From assembly GCF_001659605.2 (NCBI RefSeq), contig NC_035169.2:8031610-8095609 (forward strand): a stretch of DNA of 64,000 bases. Reading direction: 5' to 3'. The notes under the pieces are model-generated. The model had not been told where the DNA came from. It was given only the letters and a program-made list of their open reading frames with translations, and did no database searches. Of this stretch, positions 11,701-21,837 are shown one piece after another; positions within the stretch are counted from its first letter, which is position 1, and every line of letters begins with the position of its first letter. The translations under genes and the position numbers were made by a program. Source of the stretch: Manihot esculenta (taxonomy: Eukaryota; Streptophyta; Magnoliopsida; Malpighiales; Euphorbiaceae).

Positions 11701-14700
11701 CTGAAATTTGATTGCATCTCCAGTAAAGTCTGCCTGGAAGTCCTGACAGTAATCAAGTTCCTGCCATAAGCCACATGACTCAGAATAAAATTGGGAGATA
11801 ATCATTTTTCCTTGCTTAGTACCACGAATCTTATTCTGAATATCATAAATTTGTGCATCATTCTCAATCTTTGAATAAGTTAAGGACAAAGCCTTCCATA
11901 TCTTTGCGGCAGTATCAATTAACAAATAGGACTTAGAGATATAAGGTTGCAAAGAGTCAAATAACCATGTCATAACATAGTCCTGCAGTCCTCTAGTCTT
12001 GATAAACAACAAACAAGACCTTAACCAAGTAAGATAATTGGGTCTATCAAGTTTTATAGGACTAATTGGCAAGGAAGGATTATCAGAATTAGGAATCGAG
12101 ATCTTTTTACCTTCTGCCATGACCTTTTTACCTTCTACCATGGTAAAAACAAATGAACTGTGAAAGAGTAAGAGGTATCCAAGATTGTACACACAAGAGG
12201 GCCTAATCGAATCACCAAAAGGAGCATATAGCAGTACGGGAAGGCCGAAAAGACGGTCGGAATCGGGGCCAGAGTGATCAGAGCGGCAAAGCAGCGTTGA
12301 ACGATGTCTCATGCGGCGGGAAGGGAGGGCACATGAGCCTCACGTAGAGGATTTTTCAACGTCGGACCTGGGCAGTTGGGCCAGTGACGGTCCAGTGATT
12401 CTCTTGGTGCCGACGATGAGAGGTGAAAAGGTTCATAGATGGGGTAGTACCAAAAGGTAGATCTAGGGTTTTGAAACCTAAAGAGAAAAAATTAAATTAA
12501 ACTCTAAAATCAGGAAAAAGCTCTGATACCATGAAGAATTTTGGAGAATTTTAGAGTATTCTTGTATTTCACTCTTGATCTCTATAAGTGATTTATATGA
12601 CTATTTATATACAAAAAATTATAACTAAACAGAAAGCAAATAATCAAAGAATAATTACAAAAATAATTAAGAATCCTAATCAAATCAAATCATATCCTTA
12701 GAATCAGCAAATAAGTCAACAAGTTGCACCAATCCTTCTCATATGTTATGTATCCAGCCTCCAATGCCATTTGCAACAGAGAAATAGGGAGAAAAAGAGA
12801 GAGAGATAGACTGGGTTGAGAAAGAAACAGGAAGGGGGAGGAGATTTAGAGAGAAAGTAGAGAAAAAGAGATAATTCCGTATATTTGATTCTTGATTGGA
12901 TCTTCCTTAATACAAGCTACTCTATATACAGGTATTCCTGTAAAGAATTAACTGTTCCAGTCACTCTCTAGCTAATTTCTAGCTGACTCTACTACCTTTT
13001 GTACTACTCTTTTATTACAATTTCAACCCCCAAGACCCTCTATTTATTTTCAACACCCCATATTCTCCTTATCATAACATTCTTCACTTCTTGAAATACA
13101 AGAATGAATAATGAAAACTGCAATTCAACAGTAAAATTGTTGCTGTGTATCCAGAGAATGACCATCAAATGCAACAGAAAATAACTAGTAAGGATCAAAA
13201 TGTCGAATCAGATTTTTTTGGTTTCTTTTCTGCAATACAAGAGATGAATCTTTCTGTGCCTTCTTGATATTTACCATTCATCCTCCATGGAAATTAAGAA
13301 ATCATTGGAGTAGAATCCACCCTCTTTCCAATTCAAATGGAGATATGTTGCAAAGAGTTGCTCTTGCCTAAACTGCTCCCTATTAAAACACACTGAAAAA
13401 AAAAAAAGAAACTTCTGCCTCACTAGCCCCCAACCTTAAGAATAAAAACTCCACTCGGGAGCTCTGACAACCTTTCTTGTGCTTTGTCAACTAATGTGGA
13501 TAATGTTGTGTTTAGTACAACAGTAGCTTTTTTCTCTCCATCAGCCTCAAATGTTTTTCCCACAAGATTTTCATCTTGTAATAATTTTTCCATCAGTTTC
13601 TTTGTTTCCACCACCTTGCAAAATTGTTGTGCCTTCAAGAAGGATAGCCTTCTTGGCATTGAAATCCTCTGGCCTCTCCTCTTGGATTGTTAATTCCATT
13701 TCACTTCCACTACTTCCAAGAATCTTCAGATAAATGGATGCTGGATTTTAAAGCTTGAATTGTCTCCAACTTCTTACCCGTTTGCTCTTGAGCCAACCTA
13801 TCAAATATTTGCATTTTCTGATCTAACTGTTTCAGTTTCCCCAGCAACCTTTCTTGTCCTTGAATGTATCTACCAATACCCAGCAGGAACTTTTGTTGCC
13901 AAGGTTGCAGTTCCATGGTTGATCATAGAAGGCTGAAACAAGAGAAATTCTAAAAACAAAAATTCTGCAATTGATGATATGAACTGAAACAGAGAAACAA
14001 AAATGGAAACCCTAAAAGATAAATGTGAGAGAGTAGTTGAGAATTAGAGAGAAAGAGATGAAGATACAAAGAAATAGAGGATGGATGAGAGAATTACAAG
14101 GATCTTGATATTTCTTGGATTTCCAAGGAATTCAAGAAAGAAGGAAGATATTCAAGAAAGGAAAAAGAAGAATTACATAAAGAAGAGCAATTTGGATTCC
14201 AAGAAGAAGAAGAAGAACAAAAGAACCTGGAATTTGGAAGATCGAAAAAGGAAAAGAACCGATTCTGTAACTTGGGAGGACTATTACTGATATGCACCTG
14301 ATTATAACACACAAATTCATTTGGAAGCAAGCCCATTCACAAACCGTGCTTTGATACCAATTGTTATATATCCAGCCCACAATGCCATATGAAATTGAGA
14401 AATAGGAGGAAAAAAATGAAAGAAATGGACTGAGTTGAGAAAAGAAACAAGAAGGGGAGGAGATCTAGAGAGAAAAAAGAGAAGAAGAGATAATTCTTGT
14501 ACCAATTCTTATGTATCCAGCCTGCAATGCCATTTGAAACAGTGAAATAGGGAGAAAAAGGGAGAGAAATAGACTGGGTTGAGAAAAGAAACAGAAAGGG
14601 GAGGAGATTTAGAGATAAAATAGAGAAAAAGAGATTATTCTTGTATATGATTCTTGAATGAATCTTCATTAATACAAGCTACCCATTATAGGTATTCCTA

Positions 14701-15115
14701 TAAAGAAATAACTGTTCCTGACTCTCTCTTGCTAATTTCCAGCCGACTCTACTAACTTTTTTCTACTCCTTTTTTACAATATCAAACCCCAAGACCCTCT
14801 ATTTATTTTCTACACCCCCTATTCTCCTTATCATAACATCGTACTACCCTAAAGAACATAATGAAAACAGCAGATCAAATACCACCAAGAAAATAATAAA
14901 CTGAAACAAACACTAATTTAGAAATAAACTTGTGCTTCAATCGACAATCTAGTACCATGTCTAATCTAGGCACAAACAAAAGGGAAAAATAATACCAAAG
15001 ATATGCATAGCTATTCAAACAGACTTACATGCATTGAATTGGATTCCACTTGTGCTCTCTCTTTTGCGCCCATGTCAGCTCCATGCCTCACAACTTGAAG
15101 TAGATGCCCCAGCAT
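5779..15115 (-). CDS. PP4R3/SMEK unit B, exons 1-5 (EVH1/PH-like domain), 3' part of gene absent
   Basis: Five exons: 15029-15115, 6382-6462, 6134-6233, 5914-5998, 5779-5828. Every junction has GT-AG ends and the phases agree (0, 0, 1, 2). The protein reads [19 protein letters not shown] (exon 2), [19 protein letters not shown] (exon 3), [19 protein letters not shown] (exon 4) and [12 protein letters not shown] (exon 5). This is the N-terminal EVH1/PH-like domain of PP4 regulatory subunit 3 (SMEK, Psy2, plant PSY2L), which recognises PP4 substrates in the nucleus. For exon 3 an acceptor 3 nt earlier is possible; the chosen one fits the family length. Intron 1 is about 8.6 kb because it holds a copia element and a non-autonomous LTR element; all introns look spliceable. 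No exon 6 follows, so alone this would make only a domain of about 134 residues. It is either a 5' pseudogene fragment or an alternative 5' cassette for the gene on its left. Confidence 0.72.
7874..7878. repeat. Target-site duplication AGTTG, left of copia B
   Basis: AGTTG here and again at 12722-12726 flank copia element B. The equivalent empty site in unit C (around 17683-17690) reads GAGTTACACCAATC, matching the sequence that would be restored by joining the two sides. Confidence 0.85.
7879..8056 (-). repeat. Copia B 3' LTR
   Basis: 178 bp, TGTTGACTTATTTGC... on the minus strand, ending ...AAAATTCTTCG (the expected final A is G here). Confidence 0.88.
8064..11520 (-). pseudogene. Copia B pol remnant with zinc knuckle, protease, integrase, RT, RNase H
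   Basis: Reading on the minus strand: a gag zinc knuckle near 11420-11470 in which two of the ligand cysteines read as tyrosine; protease region 10819-11334 with [12 protein letters not shown] (active-site Gly replaced); integrase fragments across 9960-10700 including [22 protein letters not shown] at 8873-9300 with [17 protein letters not shown] sequence and an intact YVDD box near 9010; RNase H at 8404-8628; and the C-terminal segment 8064-8306 with [14 protein letters not shown]. At least four frame breaks are visible. Both copia elements in the window share this architecture, and B keeps more of it. Confidence 0.82.
11626..12141 (-). pseudogene. Copia B gag-like ORF (UBN2/gag-polypeptide type)
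   Basis: Open frame beginning [20 protein letters not shown] at 12141, with the family features [12 protein letters not shown] near the start and [15 protein letters not shown] at the end. This is the copia capsid region (UBN2 / Retrotran_gag families), which packages element RNA. The frame ends at 11626 and the nucleic-acid-binding knuckle lies in another frame further left, so gag is no longer continuous. An upstream extension of the open frame to 12312 exists, but 12141 is the first Met that fits the family. Confidence 0.72.
12532..12721 (-). repeat. Copia B 5' LTR
   Basis: 190 bp, same start, ending ...AAAATTCTTCA next to the primer-binding site. It has about 12 bp that the other LTR lacks (an extra TTACAAAAATAA-like segment near 12655). 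Confidence 0.88.
12722..12726. repeat. Target-site duplication AGTTG, right of copia B
   Basis: Direct copy of 7874-7878; the following CACCAATC continues the intron sequence known from unit C. Confidence 0.85.
12744..13079 (-). repeat. 3' LTR of the non-autonomous element
   Basis: 336 bp; on the minus strand it starts TGTTATGATAAGGAGAATA and ends GGCTGGATACATAACA. It matches the right-hand LTR across its whole length. Confidence 0.83.
13423..13916 (-). pseudogene. Broken gag-like / coiled-coil ORF of the non-autonomous element
   Basis: The frame opens at 13916 with [20 protein letters not shown], runs 68 codons with a heptad-like stretch ([20 protein letters not shown]) and ends at 13710. 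A second frame (13423-13659) contains [20 protein letters not shown] and reaches a stop at 13423. Together they look like one charged, helical protein of perhaps 160 residues split by a frameshift. I do not recognise a domain; small gag-like proteins of this kind occur in non-autonomous LTR elements. Low-complexity purine-rich DNA at 14040-14270 adds further spurious frames. Confidence 0.45.
14362..14838 (-). repeat. 5' end of the non-autonomous element: partial LTR, PBS remnant, full LTR
   Basis: From 14508 to 14838 is a full LTR. Left of it, TACCAATT (14500-14507) is a remnant of the primer-site segment, and before that 14362-14498 is a second, 5'-truncated LTR copy that leads into the real primer site. 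So an LTR plus primer-site start has been duplicated in tandem. Confidence 0.75.
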
Positions 15116-15629
15116 CTCTGAGAATTTTAATTACAGTAAAATAAGCATGTCCATATTAGGATCTTATGAAAGGAATGAGGTGACAAGAGGATAGATGACA
15201 AGTTAGACACAGAGGTTTGGGTAACAATAGAAATTCCTAACCGCCATTGAAATTGTGAAATGTGAAATGAACCTCCAATGTCTCTCTATCTCTCTACCTC
15301 CTTCCCTAATTTAATCTCTCTCCATTTTATTCTTTTCCGTGCAAGTGTCTGTCCACACCCTTCAATAATTGATAGGAGAAGCAAAAGGATAATCTGGACT
15401 ATTTAGTATAGCACAGATTGGTCTGAATTGCCTGATTTCCAGCGATAACACAAGGTTTACAAGTATACATGAACAGGCAAGCCTGGAGATGAACACAGAT
15501 ACCAAACACCATAAACTCTAGATGACAGAAGGATTCCATGCAAACCACAAACCACCTATTCAATCCAGCTAAGTGGCTCCAAGAAAAAACAACATCAAAA
15601 TAATGGTTTAACTGAATATCAATACTTAC

Positions 15630-17969
15630 TCTTCGGAGTACTAAACTGTAGATTTCTTTGCACAGTACAGATATTATCCCTAAAAAAAGCATGCATGTTC
15701 AAACTCAGTTGACATGGGGGACAAAAATCAAGGAAAACAAGAAGACAAACAAAGATAAGTTGTTACCAAATGTAAGAACACCCAGTTGTCTCTTGAAAGC
15801 TTAGTGCTAATTCTGTAGAATATTCTGGATCTCTCCATGAGATTATTGTATCTGAAAAATTTTAGATAGAGAGACCATCTAATCAAATTCTGCAAATAAA
15901 GATTGCCGCATGTATGATATTAGCCAACAATACTTAAAAAAGGCACTTGTGACAAGCCATTTGTGAAACACTAGCATACCTTCTTGTTTTCTGTAAATGT
16001 CACCTGGCACGATACGATGCAGAAGTAGTGTTTCGTCCTCATCAATAACAAACAAGCCGAGTTCATCCGACCCCTGCTCGATAACATTCACATTTCAAAA
16101 TGCAGTACGAATTTTACTAAAGCAATATTTTTAAGAACTACAGCATTAATTCTCTATTAGGTTCCAGAAATTCAGCAGGAATAATAGACAAAAAAGAACC
16201 CAGTCAAAGAATTGAATAAACCTCCAAATGGTCAACAGTAACATGTCCAGTCCCTTGGTTATCCCATTTTCCATCTTCATTTAGACGGTAGACCTTCACC
16301 ATCTGCAATTCAATAAAACAAACTCAAATACCTATATAGGCCGTTGCATCATTATTGCTGAAGTTCCTAACTTCACATGATCATGCAATCATGCTCAAGC
16401 ATAATGAGAACCAAAGAGCATACAAACAAAAGAAAGATAAGTATAGATGCCTAGATGCCATTGGATATGGTCAAAGTGAGGAGGATGACAACCACACGTG
16501 CAAAGTAAGATAGCTGGATTGGAAGTGAACTGTTCAGGAATCTCATGCAATTGCTATATACAAACATTTCCATGCATCAAGACACCAAAAACTCTTAGAT
16601 CGACGCCTACACCTTAGGCCTATGCTCAAAGATCCACTTGCCACTTCAATAGCTATGGGGATACATTAGATACAAATGTATAAATAGCATGATCATTTGA
16701 AATAAGTGTTTCCTTTTTCTATTATAAATAAGCTTGACATCAAGTAAATTTGTCCATATCAGCAACAAACACCATTTTGTTGATTGCATCATTTTAGAAT
16801 TGCTAATCATATCAATCATCCATGTCACTAGAAGAAATTAGTCATTTTATACTGATTCAGTGTAAATACACTCTGTGATGCAACTTGTGCAATTACAGCA
16901 AGTGCCCAAAAAAAAAAAGAAGGAAACAAAGTGGGGAAATGCAACCGATGCAAACCATAACCTGCACTTGTCACTACATTGCCATTTTATGGAACGTAAA
17001 CAGAACCAACAATTTGTTCACAAACAAATCAACAAAATAACACTTACAAATTCCTCAATCACCAACACAGCAATAAAGATAAATATTGATCTGATTAGCT
17101 ATAAGAAAGAAAGCAAACAACTGACCACCACCAACCAGTCCAAAGCTAAATAAATAAACTTCCAAATGAGACCACTCCCTTCAAACTTCCACGTCTCTGC
17201 CTAAATGCTTCCGAAAATCAAAATTCTATTATTATAAATTGAAGTACCAATAGTTCTATCACTCTTACCTCCCTCTTGGCATGGTAAATCATAAACCACC
17301 CTACAATCCCAGCATTTAAACATTATCCAAGCAAAAGGAGGGAGGGGGGAGACCTCAAGACACGGTGCTTGGATCAAATACCTGAATAGCATAAACTGCT
17401 ATTGGAAGATCAAAGCAACTCTGAAACATTTTCATTGCAAAACCATTAAATGGAACTTATAATACATCTCCATGAACAAGATAAATCAGCAGATCCAAGT
17501 ATCCAACTTAAAAGACAGCCAGTACAGCCTTAACAGTATCACAAACCCAGACACCGCCTTAACACATTAATAAAAACCAACTGCAAGAAAGAAAACTTAT
17601 AAAAAACCAAAAAAAAAAAAAAAAACAACAGAGACCATTTTGCACTATCCATATAATGACAAGGAAAAACCTAATGCAATTGAGTTACACCAATCACACT
17701 CATACTATTCTTAAGAAAATAATGAAAGTAGATTAAATAACACCAAGAAAATGAAAACAAGAAACGAATATTAATTTAGAAGTGAATCTGTGCCTCAAAA
17801 TGACTATCTAGTACCAAGTCCAATCTAGACACAAATGGAAGTCAAATTAATATTTAAGCCTACACAGCTATTCAAACGGACTTACATGCATTGAATTGGA
17901 TTCCACTTGTAATTTTTCTTCTGCGCCCGTTTCTGCAATGCACTTCACAACGTGAACTGGAGGCCCCAT
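15630..17969 (-). CDS. PP4R3/SMEK unit C, exons 1-5 (EVH1/PH-like domain), most compact copy
   Basis: Exons: 17886-17969, 16222-16302, 15980-16073, 15767-15851, 15630-15679. All donors and acceptors are canonical and the reading frame is open across all five. Exon 1 has 28 codons and starts at MGPPVHVV, one codon shorter than in A and B because the ATG sits three bases further in. Exon 2 begins with ATG instead of AGG (Met for Arg before VKVYRL) and carries Asn for Asp in the WDDQG motif. Exon 3 is six bases shorter in frame, removing the D-N pair of DEDDNET. Intron 1 is 1583 bp and free of transposons, and the flank 17970-18460 is uninterrupted. Of the four units this is the best candidate for an expressed 5' cassette. 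Like the others it stops after exon 5. Confidence 0.72.
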
Positions 17970-18129
17970 GATCCCTGAGGATTTTAATTACAGTAAAATT
18001 AGTTATTAGTATGCCAAAATTAGGGTTTTATGGAAAAGACCAAGACGAGAGTAAATGAAATTAGAGACTGCAGTTTGGGAACAACAGAAAACCTAACTAC
18101 CATTGACATTGTGAAATAAACCTCCAACT

Positions 18130-18195
18130 TCTCTCTTCATCTCTCTCTCTCTCTCTTACCCTACTTTTTTCTCTTTCCATTTTATTCTTTTCTAT
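18130..18195 (-). promoter_or_regulatory. GA-rich (CT on plus) tract in the unit C 5' flank
   Basis: A pyrimidine-rich stretch on the plus strand, with a CT dinucleotide run around 18138-18158, lies 160-220 bp upstream of the unit C start codon. The same tract is found in the flanks of unit B (about 15280-15340), unit A (5435-5480, beyond the inserted transposons) and weakly unit D (22710-22760). Such GA/CT tracts are common in plant core promoters and 5' leaders. An AG just before the ATG in all copies would also fit a 5'-UTR intron acceptor, which I cannot confirm. Confidence 0.4.
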
Positions 18196-20475
18196 GCAAA
18201 TGACTGTCCTCCTCGTTTGATAAGAGATGGGAAAAGCAAAAGGATAATCTGGACTATTTAATATAGCACAGATTTGGTTAGAAGGAAAATCACAGTGTTT
18301 ACAAATATTCATGGACAAGCAAGCAAGGACTTAGCACAGAATACCATACACCGTAGGCTTACTCCAGATGGTAGAAGGTTCCTTGTGAACCAGAAACCAC
18401 CTATGAAATCTGCCTAAGTGGCTCCAAGTAAAAAGAATATCAGAATGATGGTTTTAATCAATACTTACTCTCAATAGGACTAAACTGCAGACTTCTTTGC
18501 ACATTACAGATGTGATCCCTGGACAAAAGCATGCATGTTCAAACTCAGGTGACATTGGAGAAAAGTCAAGGAAAACAAGGAGACAAACAATGATAATGTT
18601 TCCATATATAAGAACACCCAGCTGTCTCTTGAAAGCTTAGTGCTAATTCTATAGAATATTCTGGATCTCTCCACGAGATTATTGTATCTGAAAATTTAAA
18701 TAAATCAAATTCTGCAATTCATGATAGTTGCATGTATGATATTAGCCAACAATAGAAAAAAAGAAGACACTTGTGACAAGCCATTTACGAAACACTAGGA
18801 TACCTTCTTGTTTTCTATAAATGTCATCTGGCATGATACGATGCAGAAGTAGTGTTTCATTGTCATCTTCATCAATAACAAACAAGCCCAAATCATCTGA
18901 TTTCTGCTCGATAACATTCACATTTCAAAATGCCTTACACATTTTACTGAAGAAATTTTTCAAGAACTACAGCATTATGCTTTTGTTTAGGTTCCAGAAA
19001 TTCAGCAGGAATAAAAGACAAAAAAGAATCCAGTCAAAGAATTGAATAAACTCCAAATGATCAACAGTAACATGTCCAGTCCCTTGGTCATCCCATTTAC
19101 CATCTTCATTTAGACGGTAGACCTTCACCCTCTGCAATTCAATAAAACAAGCTCAAATACCTGTACAGGCCATTGCATCACTATTGCTGAAATTCAGCTA
19201 ACTTAGCAGGCAGAAGTAAGGAGAATGACAACCACATGCAAAGCAAGATAGGTGGAAGGGAAGTGCAACAAGAATCCTATGCAATTGCTATATACAAACA
19301 TTTCCATGCATCAACACTACAAAAACCCTTAGATCCACTCCTACACCTTAGGCATAGACTCTGAGACCCAGTAGCGCCTTCAATAGCTATATGCAAATCA
19401 TAAATAACATGATCATTTGAGATAAGAGCTTTTCTATAATAAATAAGCTTGACAGCAATTAAATTTGCCTATAGCAGTAACAAACACCAATTTGTTGATA
19501 GCAACATCTTAGAATTGCTAATCATGTGACTCATCCATTTCATTAAGAAATTAGTCAATTATACTCATCCAATACAAATACAGTCAGTGTGCTGAAACAG
19601 ATGTGACTACAGCAAGTGCCAAACAAAAAAAAAGGTAGTAGAAGGAGGAAAAAATGTGAATATGAAAACCGAAAACCAAAAACCAAAAAGAAACAATTGC
19701 CATTCATAACCTGCATTTGTCACTGCATTGCCATTTTATGGGGAAAACTTGCATTAAGAAAAAAATACACTTGTTCGCCAATAAACCAAGAAGATAATGA
19801 TTGAAAAGTCCTCAATCACCAATACAGCAACAAAGATAAATATTGATCTGACTAGCTATAAGTAAACAAAGCAAAAACTGAGCAACCAGTTAAAACTAAA
19901 TAAGTAAACTTCAAAATGAGACCATACTCTCTTTAAACTTCCCTGTCTCTGCCCAAATGCTTCCAAAAAATAGAATTCTAATATTATAAATTGATTCTAC
20001 TAATGGAATCACTCTTACGTCTTACCCTCCCTCTTGGCATAGTAAATCATAGACCACACTACAATCCCAGCATTTAAAAATTATCCAGGCAAGAGGAGAA
20101 AAGAAGGAGGAAGACAGGTAATGGCCCTCCAATTTCCCATTACGTAATGGCCATTATTCAAAACCATGGTCACTACACTGTCATTTTATGGGGAAAATTT
20201 ATGTAGAAAGAACCAACAACTTGTTCACCAACAAAATGGCAACAGTAACACTTCAAAGTACTCAATCAAAGACCAGTATTAATCTGACTAGTTAGATGCA
20301 AAGAAAGCAAACTTTCCACCAACAATCAGTCCCATAGCTAAATAAATAAACTTCAAAATGAGTATGATGCTTTCTTCAAACTTCCACAAGTCACCCCCAA
20401 TGCTTCCAAACTGGAATTATAATATTTTAATAAAAGGTACCAATAACAAATGGAATCACTCTTACATAGTGAATC

Positions 20476-21837
20476 TGTTACGGTCCCTTGATACGGATCT
20501 AGTTATGGGTCTATGTGTTGGGGTATTTGGTTGAATGGGTGAAGGTTGTGAAAGATTTGAAGTGTTTTTTTTCGGCGACCTATGTTGGAGATAATATTCA
20601 GATTCGTTAGAGAGAACGTGGTTTTCTTGAGTTTAGAGTACTCAAAGACTTTCTTTGGAAATTTTTCTCATTCTTCTTTTATTGAATTGTTGCACTTAAA
20701 TATAAGAGTGAGACATAACCATCTCTTATAAACAAGAACCACTGAGCAACATAGAGGATCACCTTCCTACCACTAAGGAAAAGTAAAAATTAACTTGCAC
20801 TATCTACTTCGTGGGTTGACCACTGAGAACATGACTAAACCACTGACTACATAACTCTTGAAAATAGGACAACTACTTGCAAAAAACTAACTTGCATTAT
20901 TTGCTAACATTATTCCCTCCTCCACTATGCGCTTGTCCTCAAGCACAAACTCAAGAAATTTCTGGGAACTATTCAGCCAGTAGTTGGTCCGTTGCAACAT
21001 CTCCTGGATCGTCATCTGCTAAATCCAGCCAGAATAATTTCTTGCACCGATGTCCTCGAACAAAGGATTCATCACAGTTAAAACAAAGTCCTTTTCGTTG
21101 TCATTCCTCCATCTCCCCGCGGTTCAAGTGCTTAATGATTCGGGTACCTTTTGCTTCCATTGTTTGTTGAGATGAATGATTGGTTGAAGGACTTGCAGCA
21201 CATATGGACCAATTTTTCCGTTCATAGAGTCGAGACATGCTCATAGCTTAAACCAAGTCCTTGGGTTGGTGAAGCTAAACTTCCACCGCAATGTATTCCT
21301 GCAACCCACTAATATACAATTGTATTTCTAGTCTTGGTTGAGGAGGCCAACTCATGAGACAAGGATTTCAAAATGGGTTTGATACTCATCAACAGTACCC
21401 ATTTATTTCAACTTTGCTAATTCGCCCAATTTATTGCCCCGGATTAGGGGGCCAAAATGCAAGTTGCATTGGTGTGAGACTTCGTCCCAAGTTAGATCAG
21501 GAACATCCTGTAACAACTGCATATATCACAATTGAGCAATTCCCTCTAAGTGATAGGAGGCTAAGCTCACTTTTTCTTCCTTGGCTGTTGATTGATGGCG
21601 AAAATCCTTCTTTTATTAAATTATTGCACTTAAATATAAGAGTGAGACGTAATCATCTCCTAAAAACAGCGAATCATTAAGCAATATGGAGAATTACCCT
21701 CCTACCACTAAAGAAAAACAAAAACTAATTTGCACTATCTATATCATGGGTTGACCACTAAGAACATGCTAAACCACTAACTACATTAAAAATAGGACAA
21801 CTACTTGCAAAAAACTAACTTGCATTATTTGCCAACA
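20476..21837 (-). mobile_element. Deleted Ty3/gypsy-type retrotransposon (one LTR, gag, partial LTR)
   Basis: Bounded by a perfect target duplication GAATC (20471-20475 and 21838-21842). The left LTR is 20476-20909 (434 bp); next to it is a purine tract GTGGAGGAGGGAATAA (minus). The right end, from about 21603 to 21837, matches only the second half of that LTR. Between them lie gag remnants: a CCHC zinc knuckle CFNCDESFVRGHRCK at about 21050-21095 and upstream gag fragments to about 21600. Protease, RT, integrase, RNase H, the primer site and the first half of the 5' LTR are gone. It sits in intron 1 of PP4R3 unit D. Confidence 0.8.
20960..21600 (-). pseudogene. Gypsy gag remnant with zinc knuckle
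   Basis: Minus-strand fragments in shifted frames. The clearest is KGLCFNCDESFVRGHRCKK followed by LFWLDLADDD, the nucleocapsid knuckle of plant gypsy (retrotrans_gag) polyproteins. Further upstream SMSRLYERKN resembles the conserved end of the capsid region. Stops between the pieces show it is dead. Confidence 0.6.

Larger units (their letters stand above)
7879..12721 (-). mobile_element. Ty1/copia retrotransposon B, full-length but with broken genes
   Basis: A 4843-bp minus-strand element: 5' LTR at 12532-12721, primer-binding site GCTCTGATACCA (plus) at 12520-12531, gag and pol remnants, polypurine tract at 8057-8070 (minus TTTGAGAGGGAG just before the 3' LTR) and 3' LTR at 7879-8056. It is bounded by the target duplication AGTTG. 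It sits in intron 1 of PP4R3 unit B, in the same orientation as the gene. Several stops and frameshifts in gag and pol mean it can no longer move on its own. LTR divergence and indels (178 against 190 bp) suggest an old insertion. Confidence 0.92.
12744..14838 (-). mobile_element. Non-autonomous LTR retrotransposon (LARD/TRIM-like) without pol
   Basis: LTRs at 12744-13079 (336 bp) and about 14508-14838, plus an extra partial LTR at 14362-14498. The primer-binding site on the minus strand reads TGGTATCAAAGC (about 14347-14358). A purine-rich GAAGTGAAGAA lies beside the 3' LTR at about 13080-13090. Flanking 5-bp duplications are TCATA (12739-12743) and TCGTA (14839-14843), one mismatch. The internal part of about 1.3 kb holds only one broken gag-like frame and no protease, integrase or RT. 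It sits in intron 1 of PP4R3 unit B, 17 bp from copia B. Confidence 0.82.

Noticed and set aside
14094..14669. Several overlapping minus-strand frames rich in Phe, Leu and Ser
   Set aside because: Produced by the purine-rich leader and LTR of the non-autonomous element; no domain, repeated LTR sequence.
18469..19131. Exons 2-5 blocks as in-frame repeated exons of a single long transcript
   Set aside because: Exons 2-5 sum to 316 nt (310 in unit C), which is not a multiple of three, so splicing exon 5 of one unit to exon 2 of the next shifts the frame. Only a jump to exon 6 would work.
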